From the NCBI GenBank assembly GCA_049792815.1, contig JBARBG010000117.1:1-53473 (forward strand): 53,473 bases of DNA, in the 5' to 3' direction. This document shows positions 1-8,427 of this stretch, one piece after another. This DNA comes from DAIDKA01 sp049792815 (GTDB lineage Bacteria > Pseudomonadota > Gammaproteobacteria > Steroidobacterales > Steroidobacteraceae). Position 1 is the stretch's first letter; each line of letters begins with the position of its first letter. A model generated the notes under the pieces. That model saw only the letters and a list, made by a program, of their open reading frames with translations, searched no databases and was not told where the DNA came from. Both the position numbers and the translations under genes were made by a program.

Positions 1-181
1 CGATTTCCGAGTCCGCGGCGAGCGCCTCTTTGACCAGACTGCGCATCTGCTCTTCGTAGCTGGCGTGGCGTTCGACAGCTTCTACGATCAAGCTATGGGC
101 GGAACGCCCCGTTTGCTTGGCCAGGCTCCCCAGGCGTGCACGCAATTTTGGTGGTAGTCGAATGGTCGTCGTGGCTGCCAT
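1..181 (-). CDS. RHH/CopG-family antitoxin-like DNA-binding protein (partial, C-terminus beyond the left edge)
   Basis: Reading leftward from an ATG at 181, 60 codons stay open to the window edge. The N-terminus (MAATTTIRLPPKLRARLGSL) is a classic ribbon-helix-helix strand followed by helix A, and SAHSLIVEAVERH gives helix B with the usual hydrophobic spacing. Such proteins are usually antitoxins or small repressors that bind DNA as dimers through the N-terminal beta-strand. An AAGGAGC Shine-Dalgarno sequence at 188-194 supports this start over the longer overlapping frame. A pair of direct repeats just upstream looks like its own operator. The partner toxin, if there is one, would lie left of the window. 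I am confident in the fold; the toxin-antitoxin role is inferred. Confidence 0.75.
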   Translation of the reverse strand, partial: MAATTTIRLPPKLRARLGSLAKQTGRSAHSLIVEAVERHASYEEQMRSLVKEALAADSEI

Positions 182-204
182 TGCTGCGCTCCTTCGTGAT
201 CCTC

Positions 205-223
205 ATAGCACAAATATAGCACA
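205..223 (-). promoter_or_regulatory. Direct-repeat operator/promoter of the RHH gene
   Basis: ATAGCACA occurs twice, at 205-212 and 216-223, separated by AAT, giving an 11-bp period (TGTGCTAT twice on the minus strand). One helical turn between identical half-sites just upstream of an RHH gene is the arrangement expected for an autoregulated antitoxin operator. The TATATT between the repeats could serve as a -10 element. Binding is inferred. Confidence 0.5.
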
Positions 224-275
224 CGCATCGTGACTGCCACAAATGGCGGAGGGTCGCGACGCGACGCACCCATCC

Positions 276-1145
276 TCAATGCAGCATGAACACCGGCAGC
301 GTGGCTGCGTCAATGAGCGTCCGGGTAATCCCACCAAACAGCTGTTCGCGCAATGGTCCGTGCCCATAGCCGCCGATCACCAGCAGGTCGGCACCGGCCT
401 GCACCGCCGTGTGTTGCAGTTGCGTAGTGGCCCGGCCAGGTGTTGCCGGGGTCACGCGTACTTCGGCACTGATTCCATGCCAGCGCAGCTGAAGCGACAG
501 ATCCTCAAGCGCTTCGCGTGAGGCGGCGCCCTCTTCGGCGATGCTCAGCAGAATGACCTGCCCGGCCCGCTCGAGCAGCGGTAAGGCAGCGGTCAGCGCA
601 CGCGCCGCCTCGGGGGTCTCCTTCCAGCCCACCACGATAGTACCGAGCACACTGCGTGGCGGCGCAGGGGGGGCGATGATGATGGGCCGGCCACAACCCA
701 CCAACAGCGTCTCGACCAGCCCGCCCGGCAGGAAATCCCAGTTGCGCGTGCGCCCCAACACCACCGCATCGCTGTGGCGCGCGTGAAACATCAGGCGCGC
801 CGCGGCGTCGTGGGTTTCTTCGAGCCAGCTTGCGGACATCCCCTGCTCCGTGCTCGGACGGTCTTGAAGGCGCACGGCATGCGTGTGGCAAAAGTTGTGG
901 TAATTCACGAAGGCTTGCGCTGACAGGCTATCGCCTTGGCGGCGCACCGATCCCAGGACCTCGGCAATCGCCGGTCCACGGGCAAAGTCCGCGTGCGGCG
1001 CGTGCCGCACGGCCTCACCCACCGACAGATGCAGGTTGAAGAACTGCAAATGCGCCGCCAAGGGCCGCGCAAGCGCCAGCGCGGTGGCAAAGACGGCCGC
1101 GTCGGTGTCGGATCCGCTGGCGGGAACTAGGATGGTCCTGATCAT
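276..1145 (-). CDS. Two-domain universal stress protein (UspA superfamily)
   Basis: 289 aa containing two Usp folds. The N-terminal half begins MIRTILVPASGSDTDAA and the C-terminal half begins LGTIVVGWKETPEAARALTA. The second half carries the nucleotide-binding signature GGYGHGPLREQLFGG (G-x2-G-x9-G), but the usual following Ser/Thr is Gly. The first half has the related GRTRNWDFLPGGLVETLLVG. Tandem Usp proteins are cytoplasmic stress-survival proteins, often ATP-binding. The first ATG is at 1145; a TTG two codons upstream is the only longer alternative. The gene lies 48 bp after the TPM-domain gene. TACGCATCA in that gap resembles the island's recurrent motif, but only weakly. Confidence 0.88.
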   Translation of the reverse strand: MIRTILVPASGSDTDAAVFATALALARPLAAHLQFFNLHLSVGEAVRHAPHADFARGPAIAEVLGSVRRQGDSLSAQAFVNYHNFCHTHAVRLQDRPSTEQGMSASWLEETHDAAARLMFHARHSDAVVLGRTRNWDFLPGGLVETLLVGCGRPIIIAPPAPPRSVLGTIVVGWKETPEAARALTAALPLLERAGQVILLSIAEEGAASREALEDLSLQLRWHGISAEVRVTPATPGRATTQLQHTAVQAGADLLVIGGYGHGPLREQLFGGITRTLIDAATLPVFMLH

Positions 1146-1193
1146 GAGCAAATGGTTTCACCCACTGCTCCGGTGCGAAATACGCATCAATGC

Positions 1194-1649
1194 CTATGTC
1201 GCGGGGAAGTGTGCGGCCATGACTTCGGTCACCGCCTCGATCCCGCCGATGGCGCCTTCCCGATAGCGTCCGTCGCGGAACTTGGCCTCCATCTCGCGGC
1301 AGATGCGATGCCAGTGCGTCGTGTCGGCGCGCTGATGGGCCCCACGATCCACGACAATCTCCACGGCACGATCCGCGAGCAGCACATAGATCAGTACGCC
1401 GTTGCGGTCATGGGTGTCCCACAGGTGAAGGTTCGCGAACACCTCGAGCGCTCGCTGTCGCGGGGTCTGCCCGCGCAGCAGCCGCAGGCCATGCAGCGCC
1501 CCCTCCACGGCGAAGCGGATCTGCCCGGAGTGCCGGCGTTCACTCGCGGTGATGGCCTCACGGATGGCATGCAGCGTAGCGGGCGGAAAGGCGCGGCGCT
1601 GCCGCCAGTGCGTCATGAGCAGGTGTCGCAGGATACGTCGGAGGTTCAT
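1194..1649 (-). CDS. Small TPM-domain protein (no signal peptide)
   Basis: 151 aa. Starting at MNLRRILRHLLMTHWRQR, the region after about residue 30 (AIREAITASERRHSGQIRFA) followed by DRNGVLIYVLLADRAVEIVV and DRGAH matches the TPM_phosphatase/Psb32 fold, including the short alpha-beta pattern ending in GGIEAVTEVMAAHF. Its ATG is one base after the TGA of the larger TPM protein upstream, so the two are almost certainly translationally coupled. LemA plus one long and one short TPM protein is a recurrent gene set in proteobacteria. Its molecular activity is not established. It has no obvious membrane segment, so it may be cytoplasmic. Confidence 0.82.
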   Translation of the reverse strand: MNLRRILRHLLMTHWRQRRAFPPATLHAIREAITASERRHSGQIRFAVEGALHGLRLLRGQTPRQRALEVFANLHLWDTHDRNGVLIYVLLADRAVEIVVDRGAHQRADTTHWHRICREMEAKFRDGRYREGAIGGIEAVTEVMAAHFPAT

Positions 1650-1650
1650 G

Positions 1651-2499
1651 TCACCAGCTTCCCGAGGCGCCGCCACCACCGAAGCCCCCACCACCACCAC
1701 TGAAGCCACCGCCGCCGCCGAAGCCCCCGCCGAAACCCCCGCCAAACCCACCCACCGATCCGGGCCCGATGAACCGGCCCGATGATCCGCCGACCAGAGT
1801 GACGAAAAATCCCACGAACGCCACCGGGATGGCCATCGCAGCAAGCCCGACCAGGAACCAGGTCACCGCTCCGGCCACACCGCCGGTCACCAGGGCGCCA
1901 GGCAAGCGCCCGAAGATGGCGCGACTGATCTGGCTCAAGACGATGATCGCGAACAGGATGATGGGCCATGACACTCCAGGGGAAGTGTCGTGCGCCTCAG
2001 GCGGCGGCGCCGGCAGCGGCTCACCGTCGACGACACCGATCAGGCGATTGATTCCATCGGTGATGCCCCCGTAGAAGTCCCCGTCGCGAAAGCGCGGCCT
2101 GATGATCTCGCGGATGATCCGCGCGCACACGACGTCGGTCAGCGCACCTTCGAGGCCGTAGCCAACCTCGATGCGCAGGGTGCGATCGTTCTTGGCGATG
2201 ATGAGCAGCGCGCCATCATCGATTCCCTTGCGGCCAAGCCGCCACTGCTCCACCACCCGTATGCTGTACTGCTCGATGGTCTCGGGCTGGGTGGTGGGCA
2301 CAATCAGGACGCCAATCTGGCTGCCCTTGCGGGCCTCGAAGGCCGCGAGCGTCTGTTCGAGCGATCCGATCTGCTGCGCGGTCAGCGTAGCGGTCTGGTC
2401 CGTGACCCTGGACGTCAGAGGCGCAACGGCCACGTCCGCCCACGCCATGCTGCTTGCGAAAAGTGTCGCCAGCAGCACCGTAAGCGACAGTCGTGACAT
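1651..2499 (-). CDS. TPM-domain (YgcG-like) membrane protein with glycine-rich tail
   Basis: 282 aa. It begins MSRLSLTVLLATLFASSMAWA, a typical Sec signal peptide. The TPM domain follows at about residues 25-155 (GSQIGVLIVPTT, LRIEVGYGLEGALTD, FRDGDFYGGITDGINRLI). Two hydrophobic segments come next (WPIILFAIIVLSQISRAIFG and AVTWFLVGLAAMAIPVAFVG), then a low-complexity Gly/Phe tail ending GASGSW. This is the standard YgcG layout: an extracytoplasmic TPM domain anchored by C-terminal helices. I chose the start at 2499 because it gives an intact signal peptide and lies 13 nt after the lemA stop; an upstream in-frame start would overlap lemA. It is probably co-transcribed with lemA. Function is unknown. 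Confidence 0.85.
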   Translation of the reverse strand: MSRLSLTVLLATLFASSMAWADVAVAPLTSRVTDQTATLTAQQIGSLEQTLAAFEARKGSQIGVLIVPTTQPETIEQYSIRVVEQWRLGRKGIDDGALLIIAKNDRTLRIEVGYGLEGALTDVVCARIIREIIRPRFRDGDFYGGITDGINRLIGVVDGEPLPAPPPEAHDTSPGVSWPIILFAIIVLSQISRAIFGRLPGALVTGGVAGAVTWFLVGLAAMAIPVAFVGFFVTLVGGSSGRFIGPGSVGGFGGGFGGGFGGGGGFSGGGGGFGGGGASGSW

Positions 2500-2512
2500 C
2501 CGAGCCCGCGCC

Positions 2513-3130
2513 TTAAGGCGTGGCCGAGGAACTCGCAGGCGCCGCGCTGAAATCAACCGTCGGGGGCTTTGAGATCTGGGCCTCGTTCTGCACCGAGAAG
2601 TTGGCTTTTACACTGTATCCGAACATCTTCGCCGTCAGGTTGGAAGGAAAGCTGCGCACGGTCACGTTGTAGTCCTGCACCGCCTGGATGTAGCGGTTGC
2701 GCGCCACCGTGATGCGGTTTTCAGTGCCTTCGAGCTGCGACTGCAGATCACGGAAGTTGGCATCGGATTTGAGCTGCGGATAGCTCTCCGAGACCGCAAT
2801 CAGATGCGACAGTGCGCCCGTCAGCTGCGCCTGGGCGGCCTGGAATTTCTGGAACGCCTGCGGGTCGTTGACCAGCTCGGGGGTCGCCTGAATGCTGCCG
2901 ACCTTGCTGCGCGCCTCCGCCACTTCGATGAATATCTTCTGTTCCTGTGCCGCGTAGCCCTTGACGGTGTTCACCAGGTTCGGCACCAGATCGGCGCGCC
3001 GCTGATACTGGTTCAGCACCTCGGACCAGGCGGATTTGACCTGCTCATCCTGGGTCTGGAAGCGGTTGTAGCCGCACCCGGTCAGCACCAGCACCATCAG
3101 CATCAGTGCCATGTATCGCAAAGTACGCAT
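2513..3130 (-). CDS. lemA: LemA family lipoprotein
   Basis: 205 aa from MRTLRYMALMLMVLVLTGCG, where LTGC is a lipobox. The mature protein is a helical LemA domain: DEQVKSAWSEVLNQYQRRAD, LVPNLVNTVKGYAAQEQ, and the conserved AEARSKVGS. The late motif SFPSNLTAKMFGYSVKANF corresponds to the family's FPxNLxAxxFG.....F signature. LemA proteins are envelope-associated and commonly precede TPM-domain genes, as here; biochemical function is unknown. The start at 3130 is preceded by GGGGGCG. A longer frame would place the signal peptide internally. This is the first gene of the lemA-TPM-TPM operon. Confidence 0.9.
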   Translation of the reverse strand: MRTLRYMALMLMVLVLTGCGYNRFQTQDEQVKSAWSEVLNQYQRRADLVPNLVNTVKGYAAQEQKIFIEVAEARSKVGSIQATPELVNDPQAFQKFQAAQAQLTGALSHLIAVSESYPQLKSDANFRDLQSQLEGTENRITVARNRYIQAVQDYNVTVRSFPSNLTAKMFGYSVKANFSVQNEAQISKPPTVDFSAAPASSSATP

Positions 3131-3156
3131 CACGCCCCCTCGCCTCGCCGGTATGA

Positions 3157-3173
3157 GTGGCAGCAGCTGCCAC
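3157..3173. promoter_or_regulatory. Perfect 17-bp palindrome upstream of lemA
   Basis: GTGGCAGC-A-GCTGCCAC lies 27 bp upstream of the lemA start, in the 107-bp gap after the pyruvate kinase-like gene. The arms are exact. No T-run follows, so an operator is more likely than a terminator. The binding protein is unknown. Confidence 0.3.
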
Positions 3174-3237
3174 ATGATGGTGGGTAGTCTAGTGGTTCAG
3201 AAGCCAAACTGCACTGACTGCGGCCTTGTACTCGCGT

Positions 3238-5100
3238 TTATAGATCCCATGCCTTGAGCGCGCGCAGCAGCGGTCGCTTCTTCAACTGGTGAGCCTGCAT
3301 GCGGCGCAGGATGTCGTTGAGCGTGCGCATCGCATCGAGGATGTGCGGACCCTTGTTCAGCATCACGCACTCGGCACGTCCGCCCATGGCCGCATCGGTG
3401 ATCTCGGCCCTGGAGGGCAGCCCGGTCTTGGCCAAGGTCTCCAGCACCTGGGTGGCCCACACCACCGGTACGTGCGCTGCTTCACAGGCCCACAACATCT
3501 CCTCTTGCACTTCGGCCATGCGTTCATAGCCGCATTCGACCGCAAGGTCGCCGCGCGCGATCATGACGCCCGCGGCGGGCGCTGCCATGGCGGCCAGCAA
3601 CAGCTCGGGCAGATGTTCGAAGCCGCGCTGGGTCTCGATCTTGAGAATCAGCCCCAGATGCGCCGCGCCGAGTGTGACCAGACGTCGTCGCAGGGTGCGC
3701 ACGTCGGCCGCGGACTGGGCGAATGACAGGCCCACGATGTCGGCGTGGCGGGCTACGATAATCAGATCCTCGAGATCCTTCGCGGTCAGCGCGGCCAGAT
3801 CGAGTTGGGTGTCCGGAAGGTTGATGCCCTTGTCCCCGGCAAGGTGTTCGCCGCTGTCGCGGGCTTCGGTGATCTGCACCTTGATACCGTTGGCACCGGC
3901 GCGACGGACCACCCCGCCCAGGCGCCCATCATCAAACCAGATCCGTTCGCCTTTGCGCACCTGGGCCAACGCCTCAGGCAGCGTGCAGGCAATGGTTGCC
4001 GGGGTGGCCCGCGCCGCCTTCGAGGCGGCGATGGCATCTTGACCCAAGCCCCGCGCCATGAGGTTCAGCAGATCGCCGCGGTGCAGGTGCAGCTCCCCTG
4101 CGCGCACGGGCAGGTCGCTGACCAGGGTTTGGCCAACCTTGGCGCCCGCGCGGTGCACGCGCAGGCATGTCTCGGGAGTCAGGTACGCCGTGTGGGCGCA
4201 CTCCACGATGACGCCCCCAGGCTGCCGGTCGATCACGGTGAACCGCCGGCGTGCCGCACGCGCGTCGCGGATTCTGATGTGATCGCCGACCCGAAGTCCG
4301 GACAGCCACTCGGCATCGACCCCGATGCACACCGGGGCGCCCGCGAGCGGCAGCGAGGTGCCTGAGGGCCGCAGCCCGAGGCGCGCCTTGGCGATCGCGT
4401 GCCCCAAGCGGTCGCGGGTCGGCTTTAACTTCAGGACCGCCGGCGCCTCAGCGACCGGGCCCGTGCGCAGCTTCGGGCCGGCCAGGTCCATCAGCACGCG
4501 CACGGGACGGTGCAGGCGGCGCGCGATGCGCCGCACCGTGCGCACCATGGCGACCCACTCCTCAGCACTGTCATGCGCGCAGTTGATGCGCACGATGTCC
4601 ATGCCGGTGCGCAGCAGCCCCTCGACCAGTGCCTCATCGTGTGCGGCCGCGCTCGGCAGAGTCACCATGATCCGCACCCGGCGCTGCGGCGGGGCCGCGC
4701 CAAACAATGACTTGGCGTGCCGGGCCAGCAGCGCGCTGCCGCGCATGAATCCGGCGGGCTCCCCCGGCGCCAGCGAGGTCCAGGGCCGACCGGCAATGCG
4801 GTGCAGGATGCCCAGCACCTTGTCCACATTGGCCAGCACATGAGTTTCGGCGCGGCCGAGCGAGGACACCCCCACCCAGGCCAGCCGCTGCTGCAGGCCC
4901 CGCAGGTCAATGTGACGCATAGCCAGATAGTGCGCCAGGTTGACGGCACTGGGTCGGTAGGCCGGGTCCACGGCGCGCAGCCGGCGACCCGCATGCCGCA
5001 CCGACTTGAGCATCGCCTGGCGCAGCTGCCAGAGTTCCTCGATCAATGCCGCAACCGTGCGAGTATCCCACGGGCCCGAGGCCGCAACTTTGCTACTCAT
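3238..5100 (-). CDS. pyk: Pyruvate kinase-like protein with N-terminal extension and no C-terminal regulatory domain
   Basis: 620 aa. About 140 residues of unassigned helical N-terminus precede a pyruvate kinase barrel. Visible signatures are VTLPS, RINCAH (171-176; canonical RxNxSH with Ser replaced by Ala), DLAGPKLRTG (205-214), NLPDTQLDLAALTAKD, IVGLSFAQSA, LILKIET (catalytic Lys), MIARGDLAVE (Mg-binding Asp) and VVWATQVLETL. The LSGETA-like segment is changed to LNKGPHILDA and the protein ends soon after, so the allosteric C domain is missing. The Lys in GPK, with Leu two residues after Gly-lacking DxA, is the pattern of K+-independent pyruvate kinases. The predicted reaction is PEP plus ADP to pyruvate plus ATP. 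Its ATG overlaps the macB stop by 8 nt, so the two are coupled. Confidence 0.85.
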   Translation of the reverse strand: MSSKVAASGPWDTRTVAALIEELWQLRQAMLKSVRHAGRRLRAVDPAYRPSAVNLAHYLAMRHIDLRGLQQRLAWVGVSSLGRAETHVLANVDKVLGILHRIAGRPWTSLAPGEPAGFMRGSALLARHAKSLFGAAPPQRRVRIMVTLPSAAAHDEALVEGLLRTGMDIVRINCAHDSAEEWVAMVRTVRRIARRLHRPVRVLMDLAGPKLRTGPVAEAPAVLKLKPTRDRLGHAIAKARLGLRPSGTSLPLAGAPVCIGVDAEWLSGLRVGDHIRIRDARAARRRFTVIDRQPGGVIVECAHTAYLTPETCLRVHRAGAKVGQTLVSDLPVRAGELHLHRGDLLNLMARGLGQDAIAASKAARATPATIACTLPEALAQVRKGERIWFDDGRLGGVVRRAGANGIKVQITEARDSGEHLAGDKGINLPDTQLDLAALTAKDLEDLIIVARHADIVGLSFAQSAADVRTLRRRLVTLGAAHLGLILKIETQRGFEHLPELLLAAMAAPAAGVMIARGDLAVECGYERMAEVQEEMLWACEAAHVPVVWATQVLETLAKTGLPSRAEITDAAMGGRAECVMLNKGPHILDAMRTLNDILRRMQAHQLKKRPLLRALKAWDL

Positions 5101-7195
5101 AGTGAAGCGCGTCGATGGGATTGAGGTTGGCGGCTTTGCGCGCCGGATAGTAGCCAAAGAAGATGCCCACGGCGGCCGAGAAGGCGAACCCACCGAGGAT
5201 CGCGGTCAGTGACACTTGAGTGGGCCAGTGCGCCACTTGCGAGATGATGGTGGAGACCAGCAACCCGAAGGCGATGCCGGCGATGCCTCCCGTGACACTC
5301 AACAGCACCGATTCGGCCAGGAACTGCAGCAGCACCTGCAGACGCTGGGCGCCAATGGCCATCCGGATGCCGATCTCACGGGTCCGCTCCGTGACCGACA
5401 CCAGGAGGATGTTCATGATGCCAATGCCGCCGACCAGCAGCGAAATGGAGGCGACCATGGCCAAGAGCGCGGACATGACCTGGCTGCTGCTTTCCTGCGC
5501 GGCCACGATCTGACTCAAGTTCCTGACGCTGAAATCATCGAGCTGCCCGGTTTGGATATGGTGACGCCGCGCCAGCGTGACCGACACTTGCGCAATGGCC
5601 GCGCTGACCAGATCCGCCGTGGCCGCCTGCACGTAGATACTGTTGACATACCCGGTCAGGCGCGGGCTGATCCCGAAGGCATTGGCCGCCGCCGGATAGG
5701 TGGTACTGACCTGATCCTGGGAAGCTTGCGGGGCCGCGACGCCCAGGACTTTGCGCTCCGCGGCATTGAACGGAATCATCACCACATCGTCCTGATCCTG
5801 CCCGTAACCGGACTGGCCTTTGGCCGCCAGCAGCGCGATCACCCGCATGGGCACGCCCTTGACCAGGACGGTGGCTCCGACCGGATCCTCTCCGAGTGGA
5901 AACAGATTCTGGTAGACCGTCTGGCCGATCAGGCAGACGGTCTCCGCGGCGTCATTCTCCTGTTCGGTCATGGCAGTGCCGCTGGCGATATGCCAGCTGA
6001 CGATGTCCAGATAGCTCGGGGTGACGCCCTGGATGGCGGTGTTCCAGTTCTGATTGCGGTACTCCACCTGGCCGGCCTGTCGGGCGAGATAACTGACCCG
6101 CGCCACGGCCGGGTCGTCGCGCAGGATCGTCTCGGCATCCACCACCGTCAAAGTCGATGCACTGCCCGCGCCGGCGCGCACGCCGCCCGCGGTGGTGGTC
6201 CCTGGCTGCACGACCACCATGTTCGTTCCCAAGGTCTCCAGCTGCTTCTGCACGGCGGCACTGGCGCCGTCCCCGACGGCCACCATGGCGATGAGCGCGG
6301 CGACCCCGATGAAGACGCCCAGCATGGTCAGGGCGGACCGCAGCTTGTTGCGGGCCAGCGCCTCCAGGGACGCTCCCACGATCATGGACAGGAAGGCCAC
6401 ACGCAGGCCCGGGCCACTGTCAGCGGGAAGAGCGGCCGTCGGGGCTACTGTGGCGGCCACGGCGATGGTATCGGTGCCATCGGGAGGCACGACCGCCTGC
6501 TGATGCTCGTCGGAGAGGATCTTCCCGTCGCGCATGACGATCACGCGATCGGCGTACGCTGCGATATCCGGTTCATGCGTGACCACCACGACCGTGACAC
6601 CCTGGTCGCGATTCAGGTGGCGGATGACCGCCATGATCTCGTGGGAGGTGCGCGTATCGAGGTTGCCGGTGGGCTCATCCGCCAACAGCACCGCCGGATG
6701 ATTGATGAGCGCGCGCGCCAGCGCCACGCGCTGTTGCTGCCCGCCGGAGAGCTGGTTGGGCAGATTGCGGACGCGATCCGCGAGGCCGACGCTCGCCAGC
6801 AACTCGCGCCCGCGCTGGTTGCGTGCACTGGTGCTCAGCGCCGCGGAGGCGCCGTAGAGCAGCGGCAGGATCACGTTCTCCAGCGCGCTGGTGCGGGCCA
6901 GCAGATTGAAGCTTTGAAAGACGAACCCGATGCGCTCACTGCGGATGCGGGCGAGTTCCGGCTCGCAGAGAGCGGCCACGTCGCGTCCTTCGAACAGGAA
7001 TTGCCCCGAGGTTGGCCGGTCAAGACAGCCGATGACGTTCATCAGGGTGGACTTGCCCGAGCCGGAGGAGCCCATGATGGCCACGAACTCGCCACGATCG
7101 ATCGATACACTCACCCCCTGCAGCGCCAGCACTTCGGTGCCCCCAAGGCTGAAGGAGCGGTGGATGTCGACCAGTCGCACAACCGGGTCTGCCAC
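5093..7195 (-). CDS. macB: MacB-type ABC transporter ATP-binding/permease protein
   Basis: 700 aa. The ABC domain comes first: Walker A GSSGSGKS near residue 40, signature LSGGQQQR, Walker B VLLADEPTGNLD, H-loop VVVVTHEP. Then a first membrane helix (LTMLGVFIGVAALIAMVAVG), a large periplasmic MacB_PCD domain (about 300 residues, including LETLGTNMVVVQPG), and three C-terminal helices of the FtsX type (SLLVGGIGIMNILLVSVTER). This is the MacB mechanotransmission architecture, working with a periplasmic adaptor and an outer-membrane TolC protein to export macrolides, peptides or lipids. I chose the GTG at 7195 because TAAGGGG, overlapping the macA stop, gives a Shine-Dalgarno. No TolC gene is in the window. 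Confidence 0.92.
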   Translation of the reverse strand: MADPVVRLVDIHRSFSLGGTEVLALQGVSVSIDRGEFVAIMGSSGSGKSTLMNVIGCLDRPTSGQFLFEGRDVAALCEPELARIRSERIGFVFQSFNLLARTSALENVILPLLYGASAALSTSARNQRGRELLASVGLADRVRNLPNQLSGGQQQRVALARALINHPAVLLADEPTGNLDTRTSHEIMAVIRHLNRDQGVTVVVVTHEPDIAAYADRVIVMRDGKILSDEHQQAVVPPDGTDTIAVAATVAPTAALPADSGPGLRVAFLSMIVGASLEALARNKLRSALTMLGVFIGVAALIAMVAVGDGASAAVQKQLETLGTNMVVVQPGTTTAGGVRAGAGSASTLTVVDAETILRDDPAVARVSYLARQAGQVEYRNQNWNTAIQGVTPSYLDIVSWHIASGTAMTEQENDAAETVCLIGQTVYQNLFPLGEDPVGATVLVKGVPMRVIALLAAKGQSGYGQDQDDVVMIPFNAAERKVLGVAAPQASQDQVSTTYPAAANAFGISPRLTGYVNSIYVQAATADLVSAAIAQVSVTLARRHHIQTGQLDDFSVRNLSQIVAAQESSSQVMSALLAMVASISLLVGGIGIMNILLVSVTERTREIGIRMAIGAQRLQVLLQFLAESVLLSVTGGIAGIAFGLLVSTIISQVAHWPTQVSLTAILGGFAFSAAVGIFFGYYPARKAANLNPIDALHYE

Positions 7196-7205
7196 CGCCT
7201 GCCCC

Positions 7206-8390
7206 TTACAATCTGAGCGCGGGCGTGGCAGAGGCCTTGGTCTCACCCGCGGCCGCTTCGGAGGTGATCACCTGATCGCCAACCTTGAGATCCCCGGAGC
7301 GAATTTCGGCGTAGGTATCATCGGTGATCCCGACCGTGACCGTGACGGCAATGACCTGGCCGTCTCGTTCCACCCAGATCAGTCGCTGACCCGCTGTGGC
7401 GGGTGAGCCGGGTGCCCTTTTGGTGGCAAGGGACGGGGTGAAGCGCAGGGCCTGGGCGGGCACTCTGAGAACATTGTTCGCCTGGGCGGTGACGATCCTG
7501 GCGGTGGCCGTCATGCCCGGCCTCAGCATCAGCGCGGTGTTGTCGACGGCGATCACCACATCATAGGTAATCACGTTCTGCACGCTGACGGGGGCCTGGC
7601 GCACCTGTGCCACGCGTCCCTGAAAGGTCGCCTTCGGATATGCATCGACCGTGAAACCGGCAGCAACGCCCGCCATTGCCCCGGCGATGTCGGACTCGCT
7701 CACATTGGTGTCGACCTGCATCTTGGTCAGGTCGGTGGCGATCAGGAACAGCGTCGGTGTCTGAAAGCTCGCCGCCACGGTCTGGCCAGCGGTCACATTA
7801 CGCGAGACCACCGTGCCCTCCACCGGCGAGACAATGTTGGTGTAATTCAGATTGATCTGCGCAGCCTCGAGCGCCGCACGTTTCTGCGCGATGGTCGCCG
7901 CGTCGAGTGCAACCAGGGCCACCGACTGATCGTAGGCGTTAAGGGCGGAATCGGCCGCATCCTTTGACGCGGAGTCTTCGGACAGCAAGCTCGCGATGCG
8001 TTCGTGGTTGACCTTGGTATAGACCACATTGGCCTGATCCTTGAGCAGCTGGGCCTGGGCGACCTGCAGGTCCGCCTGGTTCTGATCCACGACGACCTGG
8101 TAGGGCTTGGGATCGATCTTGGCGCACAGCTGCCCCTTATGAACGCGCGTATTGAAGTCACAGCTGAGGGTCTCGATGGTGCCCGAGACGTAGGTCCCCA
8201 CCTCGACGATGACCACCGGATTCACCGTGCCACTGGCGGTGATGGTGGTGGCCACATCCCCGCGGGACGCCGCGGTCGTCAGGTAGTGGACCGGCGGGGT
8301 GCGGCTGGTGAGCCAATAAACGCCCCCGCCACCGGCCACGACCAGGCCTGCGACGATGGCGATGAGTTTCCAATGGAGGTTCTGGGGCAT
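7206..8390 (-). CDS. macA: MacA-like periplasmic adaptor (HlyD/RND membrane fusion protein)
   Basis: 394 aa. An N-terminal anchor helix (LIAIVAGLVVAGGGGVYWLT) is followed by the first lipoyl half (GTVNPVVIVEVGTYVSGTI), a coiled-coil hairpin (roughly residues 105-185), the second lipoyl half (IVSPVEGTVVSRNVTAGQTV) and a beta-barrel (MQVDTNVSESDIAGAMAGV, LRPGMTATARIV). This order is that of MacA/AcrA adaptors, which link an inner-membrane MacB to TolC. It starts at 8390, opposite a DUF2934 gene, across a 128-bp divergent gap. It is the first gene of macA-macB-pyk. Confidence 0.9.
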   Translation of the reverse strand: MPQNLHWKLIAIVAGLVVAGGGGVYWLTSRTPPVHYLTTAASRGDVATTITASGTVNPVVIVEVGTYVSGTIETLSCDFNTRVHKGQLCAKIDPKPYQVVVDQNQADLQVAQAQLLKDQANVVYTKVNHERIASLLSEDSASKDAADSALNAYDQSVALVALDAATIAQKRAALEAAQINLNYTNIVSPVEGTVVSRNVTAGQTVAASFQTPTLFLIATDLTKMQVDTNVSESDIAGAMAGVAAGFTVDAYPKATFQGRVAQVRQAPVSVQNVITYDVVIAVDNTALMLRPGMTATARIVTAQANNVLRVPAQALRFTPSLATKRAPGSPATAGQRLIWVERDGQVIAVTVTVGITDDTYAEIRSGDLKVGDQVITSEAAAGETKASATPALRL

Positions 8391-8427
8391 GCGGCGCGCA
8401 GTAGACTACGGACAAGCTGCCATCCGC

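Noticed and set aside
1650..1760. Repeat array suggested by GCC/ACC-rich triplets
   Set aside because: This is the codon pattern of the Gly-rich tail of the TPM protein, not a DNA repeat element or CRISPR.
5216..7216. A 666-codon open frame on the plus strand
   Set aside because: It is antisense to macB, has low-complexity His/Asp/Gly/Arg composition and no domain, while the minus strand shows every ABC and FtsX motif.
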